From Candidatus Phyllobacterium onerii (GTDB lineage Bacteria; Pseudomonadota; Alphaproteobacteria; Rhizobiales; Rhizobiaceae): a stretch of 64,000 nucleotides of DNA. Positions 1-8,488 of the stretch are shown in pieces (the first letter of the stretch is position 1; the number at the start of each line of letters is the position of its first letter). Both the position numbers and the translations under genes were made by a program. Below the pieces are notes generated by a model that saw only the letters and a list, made by a program, of their open reading frames with translations, was not told where the DNA came from and ran no database searches. The DNA lies in assembly GCF_028331445.1 (NCBI RefSeq), contig NZ_JAQMHX010000004.1, positions 1 through 64,000 on the forward strand, read 5' to 3'.

Positions 1-168
1 GTGCGGTGTCGAAATCACCAGAATGTCGCGTATTCCCGCCAGCATCAGAACGCTCAGCGGATAATAGATCATCGGCTTGTCGTAGATGGGAAGCATTTGC
101 TTCGAGACGGCGATGGTCAATGGATAGAGACGTGTACCGCTTCCACCTGCGAGGATTATTCCCTTCAT
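1..168 (-). CDS. rfbA: Glucose-1-phosphate thymidylyltransferase, N-terminal part
   Basis: The reverse strand encodes 56 residues that run off the window start. They begin [18 protein letters not shown], the nucleotide-binding G-x-G-T-R-L signature of sugar nucleotidyltransferases, followed by [18 protein letters not shown], which is characteristic of RmlA/RfbA. The enzyme joins dTTP and glucose-1-phosphate to give dTDP-glucose, the first step to dTDP-rhamnose. Only about a fifth of the usual length of about 290 residues is visible. The neighbouring rhamnosyltransferase-like gene, divergently placed, fits a rhamnose-containing polysaccharide locus. Confidence 0.9.
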   Translation of the reverse strand, partial: MKGIILAGGSGTRLYPLTIAVSKQMLPIYDKPMIYYPLSVLMLAGIRDILVISTPH

Positions 169-396
169 TAGACCTCTTCCTTACATAAGACGCGTAAGAG
201 AACGCGGAAAATAATGTACTGGACAAACAGAACCGATTTCAGCACAAGCGCGGGATGCGGTTCGCTCATCTATGTGCAGTCATTTCGCGGCAATGCCTGG
301 ACAAGTCAACCGCACCGAGGGCTCAGTTCGGTTTGCTTCCTACAGATAACATTTTTTGCAACGCGATCGCACCAGATAGCGAATCATGGGTTTGAA

Positions 397-1314
397 ATGC
401 AAATTGAACGCCAGCCAGAAGTCAGCGGCATTATCGTCACCTACAATCCTGACCTCAAAGGTCTGAGATCGCTACTCGATGCGATTGTTCCGCAACTCGG
501 CTCGGTGATCATCGTCGACAATGGTTCGAAAGCCGATATCGGAGCATGGGTGCGCGGGCATGATTTCCATGTCGACCTTGTGGCGCTCGGCGAAAATCTG
601 GGCATCGCCACGGCGCAGAATGTCGGCATCGAGCATGCCCGCGCACATGGATCAGGGTTTGTGCTGCTCCTCGATCAGGATAGTCTCCCCGCGCACGACA
701 TGGTGGCGACGCTGCTGGCAGCGGCGAAAGTGCAGATTTCCAGGGGTGTGAAACTCGGCTGCGTTGGCCCACGATATGAAGACACCCGCCAGAACAACCC
801 GCCGCCTTTTATCCGGACGAATGGCTTCCGGCTGGAGCGGCAGGCCTGCGCGACACCGGATGCTGTTGTGGATGTCGACTATCTGATCGCATCTGGCTGT
901 CTCATCCCGATGTCAACGCTCGATGACGTTGGTGGTATGCGGGAGGAATTGTTCATCGACTATGTGGATATCGAGTGGGGTCTGCGGGCGCAGCAGAAGG
1001 GGTATCGCTCCTTCGGAGTTTGCGCGGCGCTCATGGAGCATGACCTTGGCGACGAACCAATCTTGTTTCTCGGCAGGCAAATTCCCGTTCATAGTCCGTT
1101 AAGGCATTACTACCATTTCAGAAATGCAGTTTGGCTCTACCGTCAGCCGTGGTTGCGGTTCAACTGGAAGATTGTGGACGGGTCCCGCCTCCTGCGAAAA
1201 TATATATTTTACAGTCTGATGACCGTGCCCCGGCTTGAGCATGCCAAGATGATGACAATCGGTATCTTTCACGGCCTTTTTGGCAAGATGGGAAAGAGGG
1301 CCGGCAATGGCTGA
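397..1314 (+). CDS. Family 2 glycosyltransferase, rhamnosyltransferase-like
   Basis: A 305-residue cytoplasmic glycosyltransferase of the GT-A fold. The N-terminus GIIVTYNPD and VIIVDNGS are the nucleotide-sugar binding strands, LLLDQDS near residue 95 is the DxD-type metal site, and FIDYVDIEWGLRAQQKGY is the usual acceptor-side motif of rhamnosyltransferases. I chose the ATG at 397 because the reading frame upstream of it (open to 214) has no family-like sequence and homologous proteins start just before the first strand. It overlaps the next glycosyltransferase by 8 bases, so the two are probably translated together. Donor and acceptor sugars cannot be read from the sequence; dTDP-rhamnose is suggested by the adjacent rfbA. 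Confidence 0.85.
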   Translation: MQIERQPEVSGIIVTYNPDLKGLRSLLDAIVPQLGSVIIVDNGSKADIGAWVRGHDFHVDLVALGENLGIATAQNVGIEHARAHGSGFVLLLDQDSLPAHDMVATLLAAAKVQISRGVKLGCVGPRYEDTRQNNPPPFIRTNGFRLERQACATPDAVVDVDYLIASGCLIPMSTLDDVGGMREELFIDYVDIEWGLRAQQKGYRSFGVCAALMEHDLGDEPILFLGRQIPVHSPLRHYYHFRNAVWLYRQPWLRFNWKIVDGSRLLRKYIFYSLMTVPRLEHAKMMTIGIFHGLFGKMGKRAGNG

Positions 1315-2116
1315 ACCGCAGGATTTCGAGCTCACGGTCTGTATTGTCATCTTCAAACCCGATAGACCGACCGTTCTCAGGACATTGCAAAGCTTGCGGA
1401 ATGCGCTTGGTAGCCTGCCGCCATTGCAAGTGAAATTCACCATTGTCGATAATTCGCCCGAACCTTCCGACCATGCCTGGCTCGCTGCCGCGTGTGGCGA
1501 TCTGCCTTGCGAAATCATTTCAGGCCAGGGCAATATAGGCTTCGGTCGAGCCAATAATCTGGTATTGGGCCATACGGGCAAATATCATCTGGTGCTCAAT
1601 CCGGACGTGGAAATGGAGCCAGACGCGATCGAACAGGCACTGTCATTCATGCGTGACAACGCGGAATGTGGCCTTCTTACCCCGCAGGCTTTCAATCCCG
1701 ACGGCAGCAAACAATATCTGTGCAAACGATATCCCACGCTGTTCGATCTTCTTCTGCGCGGGTTTGCGCCGAGCTGGCTCAAATCCTGGTTTCACAAACG
1801 CCTGGACCGGTATGAGATGCATGACCAGCCGGCCAATTCCATCGCATGGGATCCGCCAATTGTCAGCGGCTGCTTCATGTTTTTCAGGGGCGAAGTCTAC
1901 ACGAAATTGCAGGGGTTCGATCCGCGTTACTTGCTATATTTCGAAGACTTCGACGTCTCGCTACGCACAGCGGAAATCGCTCGCATCGCCTATGTTCCGA
2001 CAGTCAGGATTGTCCACGAAGGTGGACGTGCGGCTGACAAAGGCCTTTGGCATATTTGGCAATTTGTGCGCTCAGCCGGGATTTTCTTCACGCAGCATAC
2101 GATGAAAGTGTTCTGA
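1307..2116 (+). CDS. Family 2 glycosyltransferase
   Basis: A 269-residue GT-A family protein, second in a two-gene unit. It shows LTVCIVIFKPDRPTVLRTL, FTIVDNSPE, GNIGFGRANN and LVLNPDVEMEP (metal-binding region), then a C-terminal LLYFEDFDVSLRTAEIA motif typical of polysaccharide glycosyltransferases. The ATG at 1307 is preceded by a purine-rich AAGAGGG; an upstream ATG at 1280 in the same frame would give a longer overlap with the first gene and is less likely. It ends 2 bases before the convergent phosphomannomutase gene. Substrates are unknown; a role in O-antigen or exopolysaccharide assembly is inferred. Confidence 0.85.
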   Translation: MAEPQDFELTVCIVIFKPDRPTVLRTLQSLRNALGSLPPLQVKFTIVDNSPEPSDHAWLAAACGDLPCEIISGQGNIGFGRANNLVLGHTGKYHLVLNPDVEMEPDAIEQALSFMRDNAECGLLTPQAFNPDGSKQYLCKRYPTLFDLLLRGFAPSWLKSWFHKRLDRYEMHDQPANSIAWDPPIVSGCFMFFRGEVYTKLQGFDPRYLLYFEDFDVSLRTAEIARIAYVPTVRIVHEGGRAADKGLWHIWQFVRSAGIFFTQHTMKVF

Positions 2117-2118
2117 CC

Positions 2119-3534
2119 CTAGTCCGAAACCAGTGTTTCCCGCGCCCGTTTCAAGCCCCATTGCAAAAGCTCCTCGGCCCGCCCGTCCGTTGCCGCTTCC
2201 GCATAGCAGCGCAATTCGGGTGCGTTGCCGGAGGCGCGATAGTGGACTACCTCGCCGGTTGCAAACACGATGCGAACACCGTCGATCGTGTCGGTTTCCT
2301 TGATAGTCCCGAGATCTCCAAAAAATTCTTCCCGGTAGCTGCCGTCACCCAGATTTTGCAGGAAAGGTCCGCTCTGGCTCGCATCGACATGTTCGAGACG
2401 GCCGCTGCGTGTAAATCGCGCTGGCAAACTATCGAGCAGCTTCGACAGAGCAACACCTTCTTTTGCAGCCGCACCCAAGACCGCGAGGATGGGAAGCATC
2501 GCGTCGCGCGTCGGCAGGGCCTCGAGACGCCCGCCATCCGCAGTGACTTGCGAACCTAGCAGAACACCGCCATTGGCCTCAAAACCGACGACGCGCTGGT
2601 GGCCGTCCTTGCTGGCCTGTTCCATGCCCTCAATGACATATGGCGAGCCGACGCGTGTGCGGTAAACCTTTGAAAACAGGCCGCTAAGTTCGATCGCCGT
2701 ATTCGAGGTCACAGGGGTGACGACGGCATCGGCACGCAGAAAGTGCGCGGTCAGAAGCCCAACACTATCCCCGCGCAAGAACGCGCCCCGCTCGTCGGCG
2801 ATGAGAGGCCGGTCCGCATCGCCATCCGTGGAAACCAAGGCGTCAAGCTTGTATTTCTTGGCAGCTGCGTGGGCAAATTCAACGTCCTCCGGCCGCAGCG
2901 CTTCGGTATCGACTGGAACGAAAACCTCTGAACGGGCGAGAGCAACCGCGTCCGCGCCGTAGTCTTGCAAGATGGTCACCATCAAATCGCGCGCGACGGA
3001 GCTATGCTGATAAACGCCTATCCGCAGGCCAGCCAAGGATTTTGGCGCAAGAAGAGAAGCGCAACGCCTGATGTAGTTTTCCAGTGCATCCGATGCGACC
3101 GGCAAAGGTTCAGGTGAGGACACGAGCTCGGTCGGTTCTGCCTTGAGCGCGGAAAGAATGCCGGCCTCATCGGCCTTGTCGATCTCGCCATCAGGCCGAT
3201 AGAACTTTAGCCCGTTGCGATCTGCCGGAATGTGGCTGCCTGTCACCATGATGGCGGGCACCTTCAGGCTCATCGCCCGGAAGGCCAGCGCCGGCGTCGG
3301 TACCGGGCCGCAGTTTTCGACGGCCACGCCAAATTCCTGCGCTGCGGAAATGCAGGCAGCGGCCATCTGCGGGCTGCTTGATCGCAGGTCATATCCAACT
3401 AGCACGACGGCAGGCGCGGCGTGAGCGCTTTGCATATGTTTGAGAAACGCCAACGTATAGGCGCGGCAAACCTGATCCGGCAGTTCAGTTACCAGGCCGC
3501 GAAGGCCGCTTGTTCCAAACTTCAAACTTGTCAT
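2119..3534 (-). CDS. manB: Phosphomannomutase
   Basis: A 471-residue alpha-D-phosphohexomutase that interconverts mannose-6-phosphate and mannose-1-phosphate for GDP-mannose and derived sugars. Visible motifs in order: FGTSGLRG at the N-terminus (substrate phosphate contact), VTGSHIPADRNGLKFY with the phosphoserine (here TGSH rather than the common TASH, a known variant), the metal-binding loop STDGDADRP, the sugar-binding loop FEANGGVLLG, and a C-terminal phosphate-binding domain with YRASGNAPELRCYAEA. Length fits the family. The start codon overlaps the stop of a possible 55-codon frame upstream. It sits with glycosyltransferase genes, so polysaccharide precursor supply is the likely role. 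Confidence 0.9.
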   Translation of the reverse strand: MTSLKFGTSGLRGLVTELPDQVCRAYTLAFLKHMQSAHAAPAVVLVGYDLRSSSPQMAAACISAAQEFGVAVENCGPVPTPALAFRAMSLKVPAIMVTGSHIPADRNGLKFYRPDGEIDKADEAGILSALKAEPTELVSSPEPLPVASDALENYIRRCASLLAPKSLAGLRIGVYQHSSVARDLMVTILQDYGADAVALARSEVFVPVDTEALRPEDVEFAHAAAKKYKLDALVSTDGDADRPLIADERGAFLRGDSVGLLTAHFLRADAVVTPVTSNTAIELSGLFSKVYRTRVGSPYVIEGMEQASKDGHQRVVGFEANGGVLLGSQVTADGGRLEALPTRDAMLPILAVLGAAAKEGVALSKLLDSLPARFTRSGRLEHVDASQSGPFLQNLGDGSYREEFFGDLGTIKETDTIDGVRIVFATGEVVHYRASGNAPELRCYAEAATDGRAEELLQWGLKRARETLVSD

Positions 3535-3698
3535 GGGAATATCATCATCGTGGAATCCGGAACACCACTGCTGAGCGGAACGTCGCGTTGGGCTTTGTCG
3601 CTCGTGTAACGCTTTTCACCGGGCATGACAACGCGGGTGCGCAGATGTTCCGGGAGCAACAAACGCTCGATATCCGCCAGAACGGACCAAGGCGTCAA
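3531..3698 (-). CDS. Possible 55-residue small ORF coupled to manB
   Basis: A short frame runs into manB with a 4-base ATGA overlap between its stop and the manB start, an arrangement typical of translational coupling. If it starts at the TTG at 3698 it encodes 55 residues with no family I recognise; the frame stays open upstream into the tRNA fragment. No clear ribosome-binding site precedes it, and manB itself also lacks one, which is the main reason for listing it. It may equally be non-coding leader. Confidence 0.25.
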   Translation of the reverse strand: MTPWSVLADIERLLLPEHLRTRVVMPGEKRYTSDKAQRDVPLSSGVPDSTMMIFP

Positions 3699-3726
3699 AT
3701 CGTTTATGAGAATTAGTTGATTTTGC

Positions 3727-3771
3727 TGGCTGGGGAACCTGGATTCGAACCAGTACTAACGGAGTCAGAGT
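3727..3771 (-). repeat. Duplicated 3' end of tRNA-Gln (left attachment-like site)
   Basis: These 45 bases match the 3' part of the intact tRNA-Gln gene (16916-16960), from inside the anticodon stem-loop through the T arm and acceptor strand to the terminal CCA, in the same orientation. The only difference is at 3754 (T here, G at 16943), which breaks the first T-stem pair. The 5' half of the tRNA is absent, so this copy is not functional. Such partial 3' duplications are the usual footprint of tyrosine-recombinase integration into a tRNA gene. Confidence 0.85.
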
Positions 3772-4139
3772 GTTTTAATTCAAGTTGTTTTGATTGTGCT
3801 TTTTACGGCTATGTCGCGCCTATGTTGCATTCGCGGCTAACAGCCGGCTTTCCCATGCATGCATGCAGCGGCTCCGAACGCAAGGGAGCCAATAGACTGC
3901 GAAGAGAAGCGTGACCCGCGTGAACGACCAGGCTACCGACGATCAGAAAAGAGCTTGACCCAAATGCCCGATTAGAGAAGCGGACATCTTGGATTTCATA
4001 ACAGAACGACGGCGTTGCGCCCGCATGTTGGCCGTTGAGGTCAGTTTTGCCACCGGCTGAAAGCAGCCATTGCCGACGATCACGCTGAGGTCGCGGTTGC
4101 GCCAAAAGCGCACATTCCAATGGTGCCGTCACGGGGGCA
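3772..4139. other. Gene-free stretch at the island's left end
   Basis: About 370 bases between the tRNA fragment and the DUF2325 gene. A 127-codon frame crosses it on the minus strand (3809-4192), but it overlaps the end of the next gene, has no good ribosome-binding site and resembles no family I know. I see no convincing gene here. Confidence 0.5.
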
Positions 4140-5393
4140 TCAAATCGAAGGGGTGTGATAATTGGCGAGTCTTTCCGCGGACACCGCGGCAATGAAACTG
4201 GCGAGGCTCGCCGTCCTCAATGGAACAAATTTCTTCTGTTCATCCTGACACAAGCGCTTCACTAACCCGGCCGCCGAATGACTTATGCAATCCACGGGGA
4301 ACAGCGCAGCGCTTGTTTGGGAAACCAGCCCGGGCAGCAAGGAGATGTTGTCTTCGACACCACCATCATGGATGAAGAGTTCATATCCGTGCCGTTCAGC
4401 CAATGTCCTCAAACGGTCGAACAGCCCGCGACGTCCACCAACATAGAGCAGCGCTTGGGAGGATGCGCCGGGAGGGACCTCGGGGGTGTTCTCAACGTTG
4501 AGAACAGTGTTCACTGCTGCAAGTTCGTGCTGCAACTCGGCAACTTGACGCGACAAGCGATTCGCACGGCTTTCCGTTTGACGTTGTTTGTCTTCGCTCT
4601 CCTGCAACCTCGCCACCAAGACGTCGGAGCGGACTTTTTCTGCATCCAGTTTTTGCAAACGAGAAGTCACCGGAGATTTTTCGTCTTCGGTTCCCGGATT
4701 GCTGTTCTGGCGGGCCGCTAGCCGGATTACGGTTTGCTCCATCTCCTCAATTCTGCGAAGCAATTCGGATCGCTCTTTGGCAGCATTAAGGAGACGAGCT
4801 TCCTGTTTGGCGACTTTCGCGTCCCTTTCGTCGAGTTCACGTTGAAGCTTCTGCAACCGGGAGATGTCTAGTCGATTTGAGCGGCCGACCAGATGCGACA
4901 GCATGTGCACTTCGCCGAAGACTTCCTGAACCAGCGGCCGGTCGGTGGCTGGATGCGTAAGCACAGCCCAATACGCTCCGGGAATGTCGCCCTGTTCCAA
5001 CGCAGCGAGCCACATGGTCCGAACGTCTTTCGTGGTCGACGCTTTTGAAAAGCGCTTGATCAACGCTTCGTGCCGCTTGTCGAGCACTTTGTTCAGAAGC
5101 TTTCCCGCTGTGTCGCGCCGACCAGCAGCAAGCACGCCGCGGCTATGCAATGAATGGTCGGTTGCCGTGCGGGCATCCGTTTCGCCCATCTTGAGCAGGA
5201 ATTGCCGCAGCTCAGCTGCTGTCAGGCACGTGCCTATGATCGAACAATGAAGGTTCGGCGATATATCCCAGATTTTCGAACGCTGCTGGTTCCTGGAGTC
5301 GGCGCTGACTAGAGGAGCATCCATAGGACGCGGGAGTTGGATCGTCCCGAGGGGACCGCCATGGTGGTGATGAAGTCCGGCCAATGCTCGCAT
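4140..5393 (-). CDS. DUF2325 coiled-coil protein
   Basis: A protein of up to 417 residues with three parts. The N-terminal segment includes KIWDISPNLHCSIIGTC with two cysteines. A charged heptad-like region at about residues 175-305, rich in Glu, Lys, Arg and Leu, is predicted coiled coil. The C-terminal DUF2325 domain at about 315-405 carries LLYVGGRRGLFDRLR, IHDGG and a conserved FPVDCISHSAA segment. The function of DUF2325 is not established. The start could be 5393 or the Met codon at 5324; the latter leaves room for a promoter at the Mo-box-like palindrome (5407-5430) that it shares with the divergent importer operon. That shared site suggests regulation with molybdenum uptake. Confidence 0.75.
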   Translation of the reverse strand: MRALAGLHHHHGGPLGTIQLPRPMDAPLVSADSRNQQRSKIWDISPNLHCSIIGTCLTAAELRQFLLKMGETDARTATDHSLHSRGVLAAGRRDTAGKLLNKVLDKRHEALIKRFSKASTTKDVRTMWLAALEQGDIPGAYWAVLTHPATDRPLVQEVFGEVHMLSHLVGRSNRLDISRLQKLQRELDERDAKVAKQEARLLNAAKERSELLRRIEEMEQTVIRLAARQNSNPGTEDEKSPVTSRLQKLDAEKVRSDVLVARLQESEDKQRQTESRANRLSRQVAELQHELAAVNTVLNVENTPEVPPGASSQALLYVGGRRGLFDRLRTLAERHGYELFIHDGGVEDNISLLPGLVSQTSAALFPVDCISHSAAGLVKRLCQDEQKKFVPLRTASLASFIAAVSAERLANYHTPSI

Positions 5394-5406
5394 CGTGGTC
5401 TCGTAG

Positions 5407-5430
5407 CGTTATATCTTATCGAATATAACA
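5407..5430. promoter_or_regulatory. Mo-box-like ModE operator, site 1
   Basis: An inverted repeat with arms CGTTATAT and ATATAACA around an 8-base spacer. The arms resemble the TATAT/ATATAACG half-sites bound by ModE-type molybdate regulators. It lies between the divergent DUF2325 gene and the first periplasmic-protein gene. A second site with the same geometry lies at 8489-8512. No ModE gene is in the window, so the regulator would act from elsewhere. Binding is inferred. Confidence 0.65.
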
Positions 5431-5560
5431 CTGCCATGCATTGGCCGTCTGTGCAAGCTCATCCGCTTACTTTCCGAGACAGCCCATCATGTGCGCCAAA
5501 TCCGCCATAGCCAGCGCTATGTTCTTGCGAATATATTGATCGCAGCAATGGGAGTGAATC

Positions 5561-6592
5561 GTGAAAAAACTGATCTATGCGCTGGCGATGTTCGCGATCA
5601 TCACAACAATGGCACAGGCACGACCCTTTACGGACTCTGCCGGACGAACGGTTGAAGTTCCAGACCGAATCGAAAGGGTGCTCACGGCAGGGCCGCCAGC
5701 CTCCGTTCTCATTTATACCCTCGCGCCGGAAAAACTGGCCGGATGGGTGCGCGAACCGAAAAAGGCAGAACTTCCATTCCTGCTTCCTGAAGTGCGCGGC
5801 TTGCCGACCTATGGCCGATTGACTGGAAAAGGCGGCACCGCCAATGTCGAGGCGGTTCTGGCGGCGAAACCCGATTTGATCATCGACGTTGGCACAATCA
5901 ATGACACCTATATCTCTCTTGCCGACAAGGTTCAGCAACAGACCGGAATTCCTTACGTGCTGATTGATGGCAGCTTTGCAAAGTCAGCTGAAACCTACAA
6001 ATTGCTGGGAGATCTGATCGGAGCCCGGGACCGGGCGGCCAAGCTCTCGGCCTATACACAAGTAACACTGGACCAATTGCACGAAACCCTGAGCGCTGTT
6101 CCGGAAGGGAAGCGTCCACGGGTCTATTACGGTCGCGGCCCGGAAGGACTCGAAACCGGGCTGGCTGGCTCCATCAATCTGGAAATCCTGGAGGCGGCCG
6201 GTGCGACGAACGTCGCCGCATCTGCCGGCAAAGGCGGACTGACCAATGTCTCACTCGAACAACTCCTGCAGTGGAACCCTGACAAGATCATCGCCGAGGA
6301 TCCCAAGTTTGCCGAAGCAGTGAAAACCGATGCGCGCTGGAGCGGTGTCAAGGCGGTCAGAGATGGCCGTATCTTTGTACCGCCATCATTGCCGTTCGGT
6401 TGGTTCGATACGCCGCCAGGCGTGAACCGTTTGATCGGTATTCGCTGGCTTGAAGAGCTTTTTTATCCTGATGTCTACAAAACCAACCTGCGCGACGACG
6501 TACGCGAGTTCTACAAACTGTTCTATCAGGTCGATCTGTCGGATCAGCAGACCGATGATCTCCTTACCGGTGCGGTGGCTGCTCTACAATGA
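5561..6592 (+). CDS. Periplasmic substrate-binding protein, FecB/MolA type (pair 1)
   Basis: A 343-residue class III binding protein (TroA/BtuF fold). The first 20 or so residues are a Sec signal peptide ending TTMAQARP. The mature part starts FTDSAGRTVEVPDRIERVL, the usual opening of iron-siderophore, cobalamin and MolA-type receptors, and has NVEAVLAAKPDLIIDVG and LEQLLQWNPDKIIAED. The GTG start at 5561 follows a GGGAG. The gene overlaps the next permease by 4 bases (ATGA). Nearby Mop, ModA-like and Mo-box elements point to molybdate or tungstate, but vanadate, an iron chelate or cobalamin cannot be excluded from sequence alone. Confidence 0.8.
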   Translation: MKKLIYALAMFAIITTMAQARPFTDSAGRTVEVPDRIERVLTAGPPASVLIYTLAPEKLAGWVREPKKAELPFLLPEVRGLPTYGRLTGKGGTANVEAVLAAKPDLIIDVGTINDTYISLADKVQQQTGIPYVLIDGSFAKSAETYKLLGDLIGARDRAAKLSAYTQVTLDQLHETLSAVPEGKRPRVYYGRGPEGLETGLAGSINLEILEAAGATNVAASAGKGGLTNVSLEQLLQWNPDKIIAEDPKFAEAVKTDARWSGVKAVRDGRIFVPPSLPFGWFDTPPGVNRLIGIRWLEELFYPDVYKTNLRDDVREFYKLFYQVDLSDQQTDDLLTGAVAALQ

Positions 6593-7629
6593 CTGATAGG
6601 TTTGCAGAGAGGACTGCGATCGCAAGGGCATCCACATGGCTCTGGCCCTATTGCACCGCTCTTCTCGTGCTCGTAATCCTGTCGCTCATGACTGGAAAGT
6701 TTTCAATCGGTCCGGGCACCGTCCTTCATGTGCTCTTCGCAAAGATCTCCGGCGGGTCCGCCACGGTTGATCCAATTCTGACCAATGTCATCTGGAACGT
6801 ACGCCTGCCGCGTGTTGCCGCCGGACTTTGTGTCGGTGCGGTGCTGGCAGCAGCGGGTGCGACATATCAGGGCCTGTTCCGCAATCCATTGGTTTCCCCG
6901 GATATCCTGGGTGTCTCCGCAGGAGCCAGCCTCGGCGCTGTCGTCGGCATTTTCCTGTCACTGCCTGTCGTTGCGATCCAGTTGTTGGGATTCGTCGGTG
7001 GATTGCTAGCCGTTGCAGCAGTCTATGCCGTGGGATCGACGATACGCAACCGCGATCCCGTCTTGGTGCTTGTCCTGTCAGGTGTCGCAATCGGTGCCTT
7101 GGTGGGATCGGGAATCTCCCTGATCAAGATCCTCGCCGATCCGTATGACCAGTTGCCGGCAATCACCTATTGGCTGCTCGGCAGCTTGACGGCGGTTAGC
7201 GGCAATGACGTGTTATCGGTCTTGCCCGCCTTCATAGTTGGCCTACTGCCATTGATACTTCTGCGCTGGCGGATCAACCTCCTGACGCTGGGCGAAGAGG
7301 AGGCACAAAGTCTGGGCGTCGATACACGCGTGCTTCGACCTGTATTGATCGCCTCGGCAACGCTGATCACTGCCGCCGCCGTGTCGATCACTGGCATCAT
7401 AGGCTGGATCGGACTTGTCATTCCGCACATCGCGCGGTTGCTGGTTGGGCCGGATTTCCGCAGATTGTTACCGGCATCGATGATTCTTGGCGCGTGCTAT
7501 CTTCTCATCGTCGACATGCTGGCAAGAACGATAGCGCTCATTGAGATCCCGCTCGGCATCCTGACAGCCGCCGTCGGCGCACCATTCTTCATCTGGCTTC
7601 TCGCTTCGGGGCGAAAGGGATGGCAATGA
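6589..7629 (+). CDS. FecCD-family ABC permease (pair 1)
   Basis: A 346-residue inner-membrane permease with about ten hydrophobic segments. It shows the family's landmarks: VRLPRVAAGLCVGAVLAAAG, the TYQGLFRNPLVSPDILGVS loop, a cytoplasmic ATPase-contact region near RWRINLLTLGEEEAQSLG, and GIIGWIGLVIPHIAR. It starts in a 4-base overlap with the binding protein, so translation is coupled. No ATPase gene follows in this half of the cluster, so it probably uses the ATPase at 10651-11448. MolB, which imports molybdate and tungstate in Haemophilus, belongs to this permease family. Confidence 0.88.
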   Translation: MTDRFAERTAIARASTWLWPYCTALLVLVILSLMTGKFSIGPGTVLHVLFAKISGGSATVDPILTNVIWNVRLPRVAAGLCVGAVLAAAGATYQGLFRNPLVSPDILGVSAGASLGAVVGIFLSLPVVAIQLLGFVGGLLAVAAVYAVGSTIRNRDPVLVLVLSGVAIGALVGSGISLIKILADPYDQLPAITYWLLGSLTAVSGNDVLSVLPAFIVGLLPLILLRWRINLLTLGEEEAQSLGVDTRVLRPVLIASATLITAAAVSITGIIGWIGLVIPHIARLLVGPDFRRLLPASMILGACYLLIVDMLARTIALIEIPLGILTAAVGAPFFIWLLASGRKGWQ

Positions 7630-7659
7630 AGTTAACTTTGAAATTGAAGGAACAGGCTG

Positions 7660-8184
7660 ATGGTCCGGGAAAATGAAATCCGTCAAAACGAAGTTGCGGT
7701 TGCCGCTCCTGAAGCTGACGACGCTGCTCTGACGTTCATCGGACGGATATCGACGCCCTGGACATCGCGCCTCACCTGCCCCCGTCAAGGACGCCATGAT
7801 GGTCCAATCTGCCGGATCGAAATATTCGAGCCATGGGTTGAGGCTCTGCATGGCGTAGATGCATTCGAACGGCTGGAGATTCTGTATTGGCTGGACCAGT
7901 CCCGACGCGATCTTGTCATGCAAAGTCCCGCCAGCAATGGTGAGGTACGCGGCACATTCTCGCTTCGCTCGCCTGTGAGGCCCAATCCGATCGGCAGTTC
8001 GATTGTCGTATTTGAAAGCATAGAGGGAGCGATCCTGTCGGTCCGCGGCCTCGACTGCCTCGATGGCACGCCGCTACTCGACATCAAACCCGACAGAACT
8101 TTGTTCAAGCCGATTTCGCCACCGCAAGCCGGCGATTTCGAGACAGGTGATGGCCCGACTGCGCGCGATTGCCAGAAGGCTTGA
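7660..8184 (+). CDS. TsaA-like (TrmO/YaeB family) protein
   Basis: A 174-residue protein with one TsaA-like domain. It has the family core: TFIGRISTPW at about 24-33, CRIEIFEPWVEAL, and GTFSLRSPVRPNPIGSS with the conserved R-P-N-P-I-G motif, then RGLDCLDGTPLLDIKP. E. coli TrmO uses S-adenosylmethionine to methylate t6A37 of tRNA-Thr. This copy sits in an importer operon, 30 bases after the permease with an AAGGAA ribosome-binding site, so its substrate may be different. The domain assignment is firm; the substrate is not known. Confidence 0.75.
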   Translation: MVRENEIRQNEVAVAAPEADDAALTFIGRISTPWTSRLTCPRQGRHDGPICRIEIFEPWVEALHGVDAFERLEILYWLDQSRRDLVMQSPASNGEVRGTFSLRSPVRPNPIGSSIVVFESIEGAILSVRGLDCLDGTPLLDIKPDRTLFKPISPPQAGDFETGDGPTARDCQKA

Positions 8185-8195
8185 TTGAGCAATCG

Positions 8196-8402
8196 TCAGT
8201 CGATGGCAACCATTACGTCTGAAGCTTTGACCACGGCGTAGGCCGTGTCTCCAACCTTCAGGCCGAGTTCGTCCACGGCTTCATTGGTGATCGAGGAGGT
8301 GACGATCGATCCGCCGATATCGATGCGGACATGCGCTGTTGTTGCGCCCTTGACGACTTCGACGATTTTGCCCTTGAGGCGATTGCGTGCACTGATCTTC
8401 AT
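8196..8402 (-). CDS. Molbindin, single Mop domain
   Basis: A 68-residue protein made of one Mop domain. It opens MKISARNRLKGKIVEV, continues with GGSIVTSSITNEAVDELGL and ends AYAVVKASDVMVAID. Such molbindins assemble into hexamers and bind molybdate or tungstate in the cytoplasm for storage or homeostasis. The ATG at 8402 follows AAGGAGAG at good spacing; upstream in-frame codons are not needed. It is transcribed toward the TsaA-like gene and away from the second binding protein, with a Mo-box-like site in the shared upstream region. This is the strongest single pointer that the cluster handles molybdenum or tungsten. Confidence 0.9.
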   Translation of the reverse strand: MKISARNRLKGKIVEVVKGATTAHVRIDIGGSIVTSSITNEAVDELGLKVGDTAYAVVKASDVMVAID

Positions 8403-8488
8403 GTTTGCTCTCCTTGTGTGATGCGAACGGATAAAATCAGCCCCGAAGGCTCGCGTAAAGTGCAGATTGCCGCAATGGATCCCATCTT

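Noticed and set aside
3809-4192. 127-codon minus-strand frame at the island's left end
   Set aside because: Overlaps the DUF2325 gene end, lacks a ribosome-binding site and has no recognisable family.
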